DNA of 64,000 nucleotides from Terebella lapidaria (Eukaryota > Annelida > Polychaeta > Terebellida > Terebellidae). The DNA lies in contig OX424563.1 of the NCBI GenBank assembly GCA_949152475.1, positions 19,131,001 to 19,195,000 on the forward strand. Direction: 5' to 3'. Of the stretch, positions 23,701-36,100 are shown one piece after another. Every line of letters starts with the position of its first letter. Positions within the stretch are counted from its first letter, which is position 1. Below the pieces are notes generated by a model. The model searched no databases. It saw only the letters and a program-made list of their open reading frames with translations, and was not told the DNA's origin. The position numbers and the translations under genes are program-made.

Positions 23701-26700
23701 AGGAGTCCTGTAAAAACACACACACATCTACATGTATGCACAAAACAACATCACATCTACATACCATATGAGCATTACATGTACTTTATTTCCAACACAA
23801 CAAATAAAACATGTTTCCATAGCATTGTTTCTTTTCTGATCTCAGTTTAACAACATGCGAGATACGAGTCATTCGACAAGTTTCAATGTATAACTGCATG
23901 TTCGACTATTCATTGATATTTCACTGGTATTGAACATTTCACTGCTGGACTGACCCCTGGTTGAGGATGTGAGTGACTGTCGGAAGATCTTCGTCCTCCA
24001 ACTCCGGGTCGCTGAGATCCAGGAAACAGCTGCTGTCGTGCATACTGGCTGCCATGGCAATGGAATCCGCAGCGCTACTCCCCACTTCTGAAACATGTCA
24101 AACAGAGAAAAGCTGCTGAGAACTTCTGCTGTATTTATGGACAATATGAGTAAGTACACTGAAGGGAAAAGCATAGATCTGCAAATTGTAACCCTGGAAA
24201 CCATTCCTGAGCAGAAAAAGCTAGAATTCAGAAAACACATACTAGTACATTCATAAAGACGATAACCAATTCACTACAAATCACATGCACCAACTTTAAA
24301 ACAAGAATTCGTAAAAAACAGATGTCCAGTTTTCCCCTAACTTTTTGCAGGAGAAAGGGAAAAAAGTTTTCACTGAAAAAAAAAGTACCCCGTTAGCCCT
24401 GAAAGATGAAAATTCAATCACAGAAACAGGACAGAAAACACTGAAACAAACATTCTGTACACAATTTATTATTTGCTTCTTATCACGTCATGAGAACTTT
24501 AACAACATCCTGATTACAAATGTATAATGTTAAATGTTGTGACCTTGCTATATTTTGTTGAGACAAATAGGCAATACACTGATACAGCGAAGTATTTCAC
24601 ACGTTTGCATGAAACATTACCACTAAAATACTTGCCTGACATGTTGTCGCCATGACTTTGGCTGGCATCTCTCTCATCCCCCACTGACTTGGTTTCCAAG
24701 GCAACATCTGCTCCCGTTTCCCTGTCGACGTCATGGGCAGCATTAATCCCGTGATCGTCATGGGAACCACCTTGGCTCTCCTTCGGCAAAGCCCCATCGG
24801 AGTCCTTGTTTCTGTTCTGGGAGTACATCGCCTCAACGACATCTTCATACTGGGGCAGGTCGTCGTCTGAGTCATCCTCCGAGAGATCAACAGGCTCTTC
24901 TCCCCAGCCGTAGTCAACATGGGCATCACTTCCACTCGGGGATTCGGCAGCTTCTATAGCACTCTCAAAGTTTCCAATCGATTTTGGCGAATCAATTGGT
25001 GAGATTGGTTGATATTCAACAGAGGTTTTTTCAGGTTCAATGTCAAATTCGGGTGTTGTTAATTGAGCAGTTGATTCATTGTTCAGTTCACGATTTGATG
25101 GGCTTTCATCAGGAATGTCTGAAAACTTTCTGCCTCCAACTTCAGGATTCGATGGGTTTTCATCAGAAATGTCTGAAAACCTTGCTCCTCCAACCTCAGG
25201 ATTTGATGGGCTTTCATCAGGAATGTCTGAAAACTTTCTGCCTCCAACTTCAGGATTTGATGGGTTATCATCAGAAATGTCTGAGAATTTGGATTTATCA
25301 AATCCAACAATCCTGGACTTGCTTCCAGAGTTTACAGAAAACTTTGTTGTTTCAAGGCCGAGATTCGACAGATTATCATCAGTGATATCTGAGAAGTTTG
25401 CGATTGAGACTCCTCCATCAGAAATATCCGAGAACTTTTCCGTGTAGATTTGCGAGCTTTCCCCAGCTAACGAAGCTGGGCTTACTGGAGAGTGTCGTGG
25501 ATAGTAGGAAACATTCTCTCTTGGTGCAATGTCGGGGAGGTTATCTAATGCTGAACTACCGTCACATTGATTTGTAGATCTCTCCAAAGTTTGCATGGTT
25601 CCTTCTACATGCTCATTGTTATCAGGATCCATTTCAGTGATAGTTGTGTCCAGCAAGCCATCGTGTGATGTTTCCATGACTGCGAAACTGTCGTCGTCGA
25701 CATACCCTTGCGTGCTGAGCGAATGTGTCGAGTGACTTGGCGAAACTCCAAGTTTGGGGCCGATACTGGCAGGTTCTGACACACTGGAGTACGGGTCCGC
25801 ATCCAATTCAGCATTGTCATGGTGCGTATTACCCGTTACCATAGGAGCAGGCACTGCCGAAGTATTATGGTCAATTGTTAAACAGGCAGATGCATGGCAG
25901 TCATCGGACTCCAGAGTTGTATCCACGTATGGAATAGTTTCCAAGCTGTTATCCACTGCCTCAAATTTCTGAATGCTTGACAAGTTAGGTGCAATTCTCT
26001 TGCACGTTTCACTCTGGTTCTGAGTTGGAGAAGCAGACGTCAAATGCTCAGTTTTATTGAACGGTTTGGATGAATTTGGTTCATCAGCGCCTGCCGATTC
26101 CTGATCACTGAGCTCCCCTAACCACTGGCTACTAGTTTCACTCAAGGCATCCTTTGTATCCACCTCCTCGGCAGCACCCTGACGGAGATGTTGCTCTGCA
26201 CTAGATCCACCTAAGAGACTAGAGGTGGTGCTGCCAATTGAATGATGGTCGACAGACTGAATGTCTGCATTTGACTTCGGACGGTTCCCCTGACTTCCGC
26301 TGACATATTGCATCCATGAGACACAACGTGCCTCTTCATCATAGCCGGCTGATCTCGATAAGGAATCTCGCGAGAGTGATATGCTGACAGTACTATGTTT
26401 ATCATCATTTTGTGTAAGGATGTCCCTGATTCCCGACTGATCAGCGTCCATTTTGGAACGTTCAGAAAGACCTTCAGTTTGTTCTGGCTGAGGTGATGCT
26501 GAAAGCTTTTCTGATCTTGAAGCTGGCTGACTTTCGGCACATGGGAAGTTTTCACGATATGAAGAGTTGGACGCCTCACTGAGAGAATTCCCACCAGGGT
26601 TTTCCACAGGACTGGAGTTTGGACTAGATGTTGATGCGAAGTCTCCATGTGCAGCAGGTGATGGCACTGATATGTGACTTGGTCTACTTCGAACCGTGAT

Positions 26701-28456
26701 ATCTTGATTATTGTTGCTGATACTCTGGCAAGATTCAGTTTTGTCAAACATGCTTTTGACATGATTTTCTGTGAGGGTCACTGGTTCCTTCAGGATGGAG
26801 TTACTGTAACTGTTCCCACCCTCCCGTTTCGGGATGGTAGCTCTCGTGAGTGATTTTTCACTGATTAGTTTGGTTCCAGTTCTAGATGAACTCTTTGAGG
26901 CTGTAACAGTGACTGTTTGACTTGAAGACGTCATACCCAGTGAACTCATACTGGTAATAGTGGACACGTTAAGAGGCCTGTCTCTAAAGTTGACATTTGC
27001 AGTGTCAACCTCATCCTCTTCATCTTCAGTACTCATTTCATCATCGGAAAACCAGTCGTGCATCGCTGCGGCAATCCGACTACATCCCTTGGGGAACAAT
27101 GGCTCCACCTTCTGGAACTTTCTACTGACGTCACCTTCGTCATCTGCTTTTCTCTTGCTCCCTTCTGACCTTTCCCTTGTGTCATCCATCATTCCTCTAC
27201 GCTGGGCACCATCCTCTCTCGCTGCGATAGCTGATTTATTTCCTGCACTCAGGAATGAACCAACGGTACTCCCCGATGACAGTTTTCGCTGGATGAGCTC
27301 GGATGGTACAAGTCCTTTCCTTCGCGAGTGACTCCGGAACAAATCGCGACCACATGTTGCATATCTTGGCTTGCTCTCCCTGGGAGAATGACAGGGTGAG
27401 CCCTTTCCCGTCCCCTGGGTTACCGGGCTTCTGGCGGGGTAGGGGTGTCTCGATGCTGGGCCTCTCCCAGGAAGTGACGAAGGCGTGCCCGAAGGCCGCC
27501 ATCTGGTGGCAGCGGAAGGCAGCAATCCTGGCCCGCTCGTGGTTCTGGGCACTGGCGCTCGAGACCCTGTGGATTAGTCGAGCAAAGACTGGTATTAGCA
27601 GTGGTGCGACTTTCGTGGTGGTAATACATAACATGTTACAAGAATATGTGTGACCTACGATAGTCAAGTCATTGGAAGATTTCATGAATGATGTAACACT
27701 TCAAAGTAGTTATATTACTAGAAAGCATTTAAGTTATGCATGGTAATAATGAGCTTCATTGGTAGTTGTAGAAATTTTGGACATATTTGACTGAGTGCAC
27801 TAATAATTTTTAACTGATATCAGTACTAGTATATTAATATGTTGGCACACAGCTATTTACAGGTCATTCAAGACACCAATTACTAAATCAACATAATATT
27901 ATACCATTCTAGCACATGCAGCAGGAACATGCAAAATCAACAGGGATTTGTAACATACATGATTAATTTTCTATCCAATGTGAAGCCCTCAAATTTTGTG
28001 GATATAAACTTCACGTATAGATGATGTTCATTGTAATTTTACCGATAGCCATGATAAGTACATATCAATAAAGAACATCACTTCAAATCACTAGAGAATG
28101 TATATCCACAATTTTGAGGCCTTTACATTTTAATATTTTAACATATTAGTCGAACATGTCCAACCAATCACTTGAATAAATATATATCATATATATTAAA
28201 GTATGTACAACAATTAACTAGCATCCCAAGATTAAGGCCATTTATATCAATGATCAATTCATCTCAGTTAGGAGCAAAGCACAGACCTGTAGAAGGAAAG
28301 ACACTGGAATATTAATGCAAAATTTATGTACAAGATTGAAACGTTCTGAGTTGCAATAACTTACATCCTACCAACAGAGGACTGAGCGGTGGCACGCCTA
28401 CTGATTTGGTTACCATAGTAACAGCCCTGGGCCCCACGCAACGGGTCAGAATTCAT
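17703..28456 (-). CDS. SLF2: SLF2/FAM178-like protein (SMC5/6 localization factor), 19 exons
   Basis: In vertebrates SLF2 with SLF1 brings SMC5/6 to damaged DNA. Exons in coding order: 28372-28456 (tentative), 24636-27566, 23955-24087, 23656-23707, 23221-23340, 23011-23055, 22816-22870, 22632-22669, 22068-22236, 21675-21770, 21362-21496, 21190-21247, 20889-21053, 19284-19362, 18952-19134, 18602-18730, 18320-18403, 18132-18200, 17703-17885. All join in phase: 1,602 residues. Residues 1-1005 look disordered, with acidic and Ser-rich stretches and an array of about 18-residue FSDISDENPSNPEVGG-like units. Residues 1006-1602 are helical and follow human SLF2 in order: CPEAFLDWVFLLMCENPNTI, NWVPTTLNVTRALINFGTDF and, at the end, VKDILAQLSSKWYIQI against VKDLVARIHGKWQEI. 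Similarity is remembered and moderate, so this is probably an orthologue. The start is uncertain: the first exon needs the GTAGGA donor at 28371, not the stronger GTAAGT nearby, which leads to a stop. Confidence 0.8.
19679..20861. mobile_element. Non-autonomous inverted-repeat element with a 146-bp tandem core, in an SLF2-like intron
   Basis: The ends are related inverted copies: the left holds GATGCCTTGGAGGCATTTCGG and the right holds GGCATTTCTGCCGAAATGCC. The core has five copies of a unit of about 146 bp (markers at 19776, 19922, 20070, 20217 and 20362), with CATCCATAATACCC and GGGCGACGAGTCC in each. A unique 3' part follows, then an A-rich tract. It lies wholly inside the intron between exons 20889-21053 and 19284-19362. 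Non-coding. Confidence 0.7.
24088..24635 (-). other. GC-AG intron of the SLF2-like gene
   Basis: The giant exon ends ATGTCAG followed by GCAAGTATT, the classic GC-donor consensus AG|GCAAGT. The acceptor is TGTTTCAG. Only this junction gives phase 1 and opens the next exon as VGSSAADSIAMAASM. Treating the nearby GT as donor shifts the next exon into a frame with an early stop. Confidence 0.8.
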
Positions 28457-30127
28457 CCATGTTGAGATACTGATGTGGTTTCATGCCTCATATAACCATG
28501 ACTGTTAGCATTATTGGGAGTTTCCGAACATATGACGAACACGTTGAGCATTATCATGATTATTCAAACTGTTTTTTTCTTCAAACGGTACTCTGTCCAG
28601 TGACTTTTATTGTAAAACGTATTCCATAACTGTGAAACTGTCTGCTTGGGTTGCAGCAACCTGTCTGACTTCAAATTTCCTTTGTAGATTCCACAAGGAA
28701 TTTCCAGCAAATTTTCCATTTACATGTGTAAAAATAAAGTTGCAAACTTTCCTTTAGACTTGACTGCAATTTTGACTAAAATCTCTACAGTCTTGAGGAT
28801 TGACAATTGACATCACTAAATAAACTCCATGTGCAGAGTATCTGCTAAAATATCTGTTAATTTAAAGTCAACAACTTGTATGAACACAGTCATAAGCAGT
28901 GGCCGGCCCTCCATTTATCTTGTATTGCCACTGAATCGATGCAGACTTCTAGGTCAATAATGCTGGCGATCTGCCAAGCATTTAACATGATATCATAATT
29001 ATCTTGTTGCATTTTGTTTTAATTTATCCCATTCAGTTTTCTATCATCAAGAGAGCAAGACAATATTAATCCTGTATTTGGCATTTCTATATGATATTTG
29101 ATAATAGAAAGCAATATATCCTTGTCTACATAACATGAGTCTTCCTGATTGTTCATCGTGTAAACAACAAACGTCCATGCTACATGGTACACAATATGTT
29201 TGTACATAAATATAGCACAGCAGTGTCTAAAAAACGAAAGCCTGTGTGCACACATTGGCCCAGCCGGCCACTCTCAGTCTCAAGTACGTACATATAAATA
29301 TAGTCTAGATGGAGCTGATATGATATCATTATCAGTAGGTAACTTGAACGATATCAGACATAATTTACCCTCGAGCGATGTTCAATTAGTGGTATTTTAT
29401 CAGTAGCAATTCTTGAGATATCACAAACTGGGAGGACAATAAAACAAATTTTTATCAGATTTGATTATCATGTTTATAAGGAAATCGTTGTCTTTTCAAC
29501 ATGTTATCATATTGTTTACAGTTTTTGACTTGGAAGAGCATCGGATTTGCAAATGTACAGATGATTATGATTCGGATTATTAAGCTACAATTAACAAGGT
29601 TTACAAGGGGAAGTATTAATAATGAATGAGATTATTGTTGATCCAAAATGCTAGATATTTATGCCAAGTATAGTAAGCGATTTTTTTGTTTATGAGCCGA
29701 TATAATACATTATAGACTACATGTATATAACAGACTAATATTTCACAGTATGACTATTTTCACAGTTACATTTGTTAACATAATTAAAGAGTGCTTGCTT
29801 ACTCATAATTACCATTCAGTTACAGACATTAACTATCGATTAACTTTCGAGCGTGCATGGCAAATTTGATAGCATTAGTTTCAGTTAGAGATGAACTAAT
29901 GAGGCAATCCTGTCTGAGTCAAATAAATGTGATTCTGTGTCTGCAGAGCTACAAAATCATTGCATAATAGTACTAGTACAACTTCGAATTTCCAAAAATT
30001 TTCACTATAATGAATTGAATAAAGTCCATCCTAGTAAAATGTTAGAAAACAGAACATCGAACAAACTTTTAACGGAACACAGAAACACATTCATCCTCGA
30101 AAGTATTATGTACAAAATAAACATGAT
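28457..30127. other. Gap between the SLF2-like 5' end and the giant gene's 3' end
   Basis: AT-rich sequence with only short open frames. It must hold the SLF2-like promoter and the 3' UTR of the giant gene. A minus-strand AATAAA (TTTATT on plus) is at 28606-28611, which would imply a 1.5 kb 3' UTR. No RNA gene or element was recognised. Confidence 0.4.
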
Positions 30128-33100
30128 CTAACTACCACCCAACGAGTGATGCAAGCAAGTCGGGATTTCTATAGGGTAATAAGTCAAGGTCAGCTTACTG
30201 TACAGCTTCAGCAGTCGACTACGGAGATTTCGTAAGTGTCGGTAACGTCTGCCAAAGTCACGATTTCTCTGTCGGATGGCCTGACACCTGGACAGCCATT
30301 CGCTGTCTCTCAGTCTCTTTGTCTGACAGTCATACAGCACGGGCCGGGGGACAGTCGAGTTCTCTTCCCGTCCGTCACTTCCAAGTGAGTTTGTGTATGG
30401 GTTGTCAACTTTGATCTCGATTTTAAAGTTCAAGTCAATGGGAAGGTTTTCCAGAGTGAGGAGATCTTGGGACTCGACGCTGTCTCGAGGTGAGTCTTTG
30501 CATTCATCCAAGTCTTCACGCTCCTTCTCCTGAACATTCTCCCGATCGTCCATTTCCTTCAAGATCTTGTCCCAGTCAACGGGCTTCGCTTCCAGTGATT
30601 CACGTAGGATGTCCCTCGCTCTTTTTGGCACCGCCGGCTCGGGGATGCTTTTGAGGTCCGTCAAAGGCACTACTTTGAGAGCAGAACCTAACGCTTGAGC
30701 CCCTGACCGTTGAACGCTGGAACTTGCACCGTGGAGGGCTGTGATTGGCTGTGGAATTCCAATGTTGACAACACTTGGATCTGTTCTCTCTTGAGTGGAA
30801 GTTTTCCGAAACGGACTGGACCTCGGGGCCTGGCCCAAGGCCGAGACGTATTTTGGTGCAAAGTTCAGTGTCTGAGGGCAGACCTGTATGCTTCCACAGG
30901 TGCTGAGTGGTGATATGTCCATGTCGCTTGAAGACGACAGGTTCGGCGTGACCTCTGAATCTCCTTTCGGCTGTTCCTCCTTTGCAGGTGTTGGAGGTGA
31001 GGGAATGAGACTGGGGTTCATTTTATGCGAATTATCTGCATTGATGTTTCGACTTCCACTGTTGATAAGGTTGTCTGGTTGTCCACCTGACTTTAACACC
31101 TTGCTACTCTGTGTTGACAGAGCATTTGGTGGAACTGACACAACTGGAGCTGACAGTACACTGAATTGTCCTTGTGATGTGCTATTTCCAAATGCGTCTA
31201 TGCCTGTAGAAGTACATGTAGTTCCCATAGTGAACGGGAACCTTTCAACATACTGGCTAGTTTGCCATGTCTGGTTCATCATAAGTCCAGATATGCACTG
31301 TTGATGCATCACAGAAGTCATGGTAGATTGCATGGCTAGCGTGGTTTGCATGGCGAGTGTTGAACTGTTCTGTTGGCTGGCGGCAACATTCCACATACTT
31401 TGACTGACGCCTTGCCAGATCATGTTAGAGTTGACCTGGAATGGCAGACTAGACTGAACAGGCATGACTCCTTGCACTGCTGGGAGTGGTATAAAGTGAT
31501 GGTGTGGTATAAAGTATCCTCTTCCGAATGGCCGTAATGGCATTGACGTGTTTGGTATCTGTGGGCAGATTGGAGTCATGGCTTGTTGGTTCAAGGTCGT
31601 GAGGAAAACAGGTTGACCTGTGAGATGTTGGATGCTTGCACACGAGCTGAGCAGTGATATGTCCATATCTTTCGGGGACGAGGAAGATGGTGTGAATGAT
31701 TGAGTGTGAGGGAACATTGCATCATTCAGATGACATGGATGAGTCAGAGCTGGAGTGGTGCTGACACTCGTCATTGCAGTCGCTGGTTCAGTAGCAGCAA
31801 GCAACCCTCCTGGTTGACTTGTGAATGGTCCAGCCTTCTGCTGTGGTTGATCACTTAAATGTAAGAACGACGGAAGTGTTTCCACATGTGTCTGTGAACT
31901 TTTCGCAACTGGTTCTTCACCAGCTAGTGGAACAACCCTTAACTGTGCACCATGTGTATTTGGATCTTGAGATTCACTGTTGTTCCTCACAAGCTCATCC
32001 TCTACTTCGGATTCCACTGTTGGACCACCTGATGAGGTGTCTTCGCCGGGTGTCATTTGCGTAGATACAGCTTCTTCAGCCTGATCTCGGGATACATGTG
32101 AACTTTGGCTTTTTCCCCTCGGTGTCCACAGCACTGGGATAGACTCCATAGCTGGCCGCTCAGCAGGAGGATCCGCTGGCCAGGCATCATCCCACACTTC
32201 GCATTCCTCCTCCCAAACAATGCTAGCTCCAAGGCCATCTCGCGCAGTCAATGTCGTCAACACTGGAATCGGCTTAGTGTTGTACTCTGGACTTGGTGGC
32301 TGTTCAGCTGATGTCGGTGCTGGAGAAGACTTGGTTGGACTGCTAGGGCTGTAGTTCTTAGTTTTTAGATACCCTGCTTCTAGCGTTTGTTCCTTCTTTG
32401 GGGAGGGTTCTTCAGGTGGACTTGATAGCTGTTTAGCCGCTGTTGGTGTTGGAGAGGACTCGGTTGGACTGCTAGAGCTGTGGTTCCTAGCTTTTAGACA
32501 CTCCGTTCCTCTCGTATGATCCTTCTTTCCGGAGGGTTCGTCGAGTGGACCTGATAGCTGTTTGGCTGATGTCGGTGCTTGAGAAGACTTGGTTGGACTA
32601 CTTGGGCTGTAGTTCTTAGCTTTCAGACACTCTGGTTCTAGCTTTTGATCCTTCTTTCGGGAGGGTTCATCAGGTGGACTTGTTAGCTTTTTAGCTGCTG
32701 TTGGTGCCACAGAGGATTTGGTTGGACTACTGGGGCTGTAGTTCTTGGCTTTTAGACACTCTGGTTCTAGTTTTTGATCCTTCTTTCGGGAGGGTTCATC
32801 AGGTGGACTTGTTAGCTGTTTAGCTGCTGTTGGTGCCGGAGAGGATTTGGTTGGACTACTGGGGCTGTAGTTCTTAGCTTTCAGATATTCTGGTTCTAGC
32901 TTTTGATCCTTCTTTCGGGAGGGTTCATCAGGTGGACTTGTTAGCTTTTTACATGCTGTTGGTGCCGGAGAGGATTTGGTTGGACTACTGGGGCTGTAGT
33001 TCTTAGCTTTCAGATATTCTGGTTCTAGCTTTTGATCCTTCTTTCTGAAGGGTTCATCAGGTGGACTTGTTAGCTGTTTAGCTGACGTCGGTGCTGGAGA

Positions 33101-36100
33101 AGACTTGGTTGGACTACTGGGGCTGTAGTTCTTAGCTTTCAGATATTCTGGTTCTAGCTTTTGATCCTTCTTTCTGAAGGGTTCATCAGGTGGACTTGTT
33201 AGCTGTTTAGCTGACGTCGGTGCTGGAGAAGACTTGGTTGGACTACTGGGGCTGTAGTTCTTAGCTTTCAGATATTCTGGTTCTAGCTTTTGATCCTTCT
33301 TTCTGAAGGGTTCATCAGGTGGACTTGTTAGCTGTTTAGCTGACGTCGGTGCTGGAGAAGACTTGGTTGGACTGCTGGGGCTGTAGTTCTTGGCTTTTAG
33401 ACACTCTGCTCCTAGCCTTTGATCCTTCTTTCGGGAGGGTTCGTCAGGTGGACTTGATAGCTGTTTAGCTGATGTCGGTGCTGGAGAAGACTTGGTTGGA
33501 CTGCTGGGGCTGTAGTTCTTGGCTTTTAGACACTCTGCTCCTAGCCTTTGATCCTTCTTTCGGGAGGGATCCTCAGGTGGACTTGATAGCTGTTTAGCTG
33601 ATGTCGGTGCTGGAGAAGACTTGGTTGGACTGCTGGGGCTGTAGTTCTTTGATTTTAGACATTCTGCTCCTGTTGTTTGATGCTTCTTTGGGGAGGGTTT
33701 GTCAAGTGGACACTGAATTGCTAGCTTTGACTTCTTGATCATCTCCAGCAGGTTTGATGCCCATTGGTCCACTGGTACTCTGTTCAACCGTAGCAAAATA
33801 TGTACATTGTAGATGGCTTTTGCTGAGAACGAGTTACCTCTGAGAAACTGGCGGAGTTGGATTTTTCTCGACAGAGATTCAACCCACATGTAAATGGATA
33901 GGGCATTGACCAAGTCTTCAAATCTGTTCAGCTGCACTTGACACTTCTCAGCCTGTTCCTGGACTTCCAAGTTTATCTCGCGGTTGACGGCACTATCACC
34001 CTTGAGCAACTTGTAAAGGTCATCAATCGCCTGGATGTTGACTTCTAGAGGTTTTTCTCGTATGGTCTGCAGTTTCTGTACAAGTTTATCTTGATGTTCT
34101 TTGACAGCGCCATGGTAGTCTTGCAGCGTGCTCAACCACGGTGCACTCAGGAAATTGGTCTGTGGAAGTTTCTCTGTCAGCTCTACAACTGCTGAGTTTT
34201 CATTCTCACTTTTATCTGTTGTCTTTTCAGCGGAAGTATTCTTCTTGGAGAAGTGGGGAGCCATCATCGATTTGACTTGGATGTTCCTGCAAGTGAACTT
34301 GTGTGTTGAGGACTTGCCCGGCATGTTGACGAATAATATTGGATTCCCCTTCCTCAATGGTTTCAGTCTAACTGGCTGTATACTCCGTGCAATAATGAGA
34401 GCATCCACCAGCACTCCGGGAACGTGACTGTGTAAAGCTGAGATGGCATCATTCTCTGACAATACAAGGCGCCACATCATCGACTGCGATGATTCATCCA
34501 CTTCACCGCCTGGCTCCTCTCCTTGCAAGGAGCTCAGTTTCGTCATGACCCAGTCAAAGCCATCCTGTTCTACCTTGGTCATATTGCCGAGAAAGACGTG
34601 CTTCTGGAGAAGAAGCTGTTGACAGGCGAGCAGAAGTACTTGGGTCTGCTTGAGAACGTCACTCCGCAAAAAGTCGTCAATATCTTCTTCCAGAGAGCAT
34701 GTCTGAACTTTGGACAAGTGGTAGACTTGGCAAGTATCTGTCTTTTTCATTCTTTTGATATCAATCACCCCAGCTTGTTCATTTCGAGGTGATTTTTGGG
34801 TGTCTTTCTTGCTATTCTCAGTGTCAGTCCCTGCTTGATTTTTTTCACTGCTTTTGGATTTCTTAGCGTTAGGAAAAGAGAAATGCTGCGTGGGACTGCC
34901 CTTCTTTGGATTCGATCTCGGTGCTCCAGGTTGCAGGAGGTAAGTATCAACACTCTCTTCTGTTGATGCGGATGAAATTTTGTCGCCATCTGGCAAAATC
35001 GACGAGATTGTGTGGTTCCAATGGGCCATAGTGCTGCCACAGATATGGGAGATTAGCTTCAAATCCTCTTTATCCACAACAAGTCCTGGGTAATGGCTGG
35101 ACATAGATGTTCCTCTTGACTGCCCGCGCCAGAGAACACATGAACGTGCAGAAAATACTTGCATCACTTTCACTGGGCCATGATTGGGGTGCTTGTACTT
35201 GAATACGCTGTCCTCCACCACTTTACTCTCCAGATCCCTGTAGTTGTAACGAATTGTCTGCACTTTCTTTGCTGCGTCCATGATCATTGGTTTCTTCTGA
35301 TATCTGGTTTTCGGAGATGGTGTCTTCCTGCGAATGTAAACCTGCTGTCTGTTCTTTAGGGAAGGTGATGCGTATCCCCTCAGCTTCGGTGGTTGCATCA
35401 CAACAGATTTGAGATGCTGGACTGGAGCTTTCTTTCCAGGAGTGTGTGTTTTAATTTCTGGAGAGTTGTTCTGACCGGCGTTTCCACTCTCGCTTCCACT
35501 CCACTGATGTGGACTTACGTATTTCTGTTTTTTCTTCTTCCTCTTCTTTTTCTTTGGCACATGTCCCGTGTTTATGACCAGCTTATCAACGCGGTTTTGG
35601 TAGATACACTTCTGTTTCATGCCAAGGAGCAGGTTTGGGACATCTTTTTCTTCCTTTGCTCGTGCTCGTTCATCTTTGCCTTCATCGAAGACAACCACAT
35701 CAGTTTTCTGCTTCTTAGCCTTGACGGGCAGCCCGAAACTCTCATGGCAGTTTGACTCGCTCAGTTGCTGGAACGCCTCTTCGAAGGATCGCTTGGCAGA
35801 TTGGGCTGTCTGTCGGAAACTGATCAAGCCCATTAACGGTGTCACATCTGACTTTGTAGTCTCTGGAAGCGGTATATCCGGCACGGAAACAGGTACTGGA
35901 ATTTCCATGATGGAAGATTCTGTCTTGACATGGCTCAAACCAGCATCAGATTTCTTAGAGGTACTTGGGTCTTCACTTAGCTTTGTGCTTTGAGATTTCT
36001 TCTGTTGGGTTTTCAATCCCGAGATTGCCGATTTCTCTTGTAGCTTTGCCAAAAGACTTGATGGACTGTGCTTGTCCGGTGACAGTTTTATAGCTTTTTC

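Noticed and set aside
27236-27566. Alternative reading of the giant SLF2-like exon through the strong GTAAGT donor at 28365
   Set aside because: It gives a frame that stops after about 110 codons, while the GTAGGA donor seven bases earlier keeps the long frame open.
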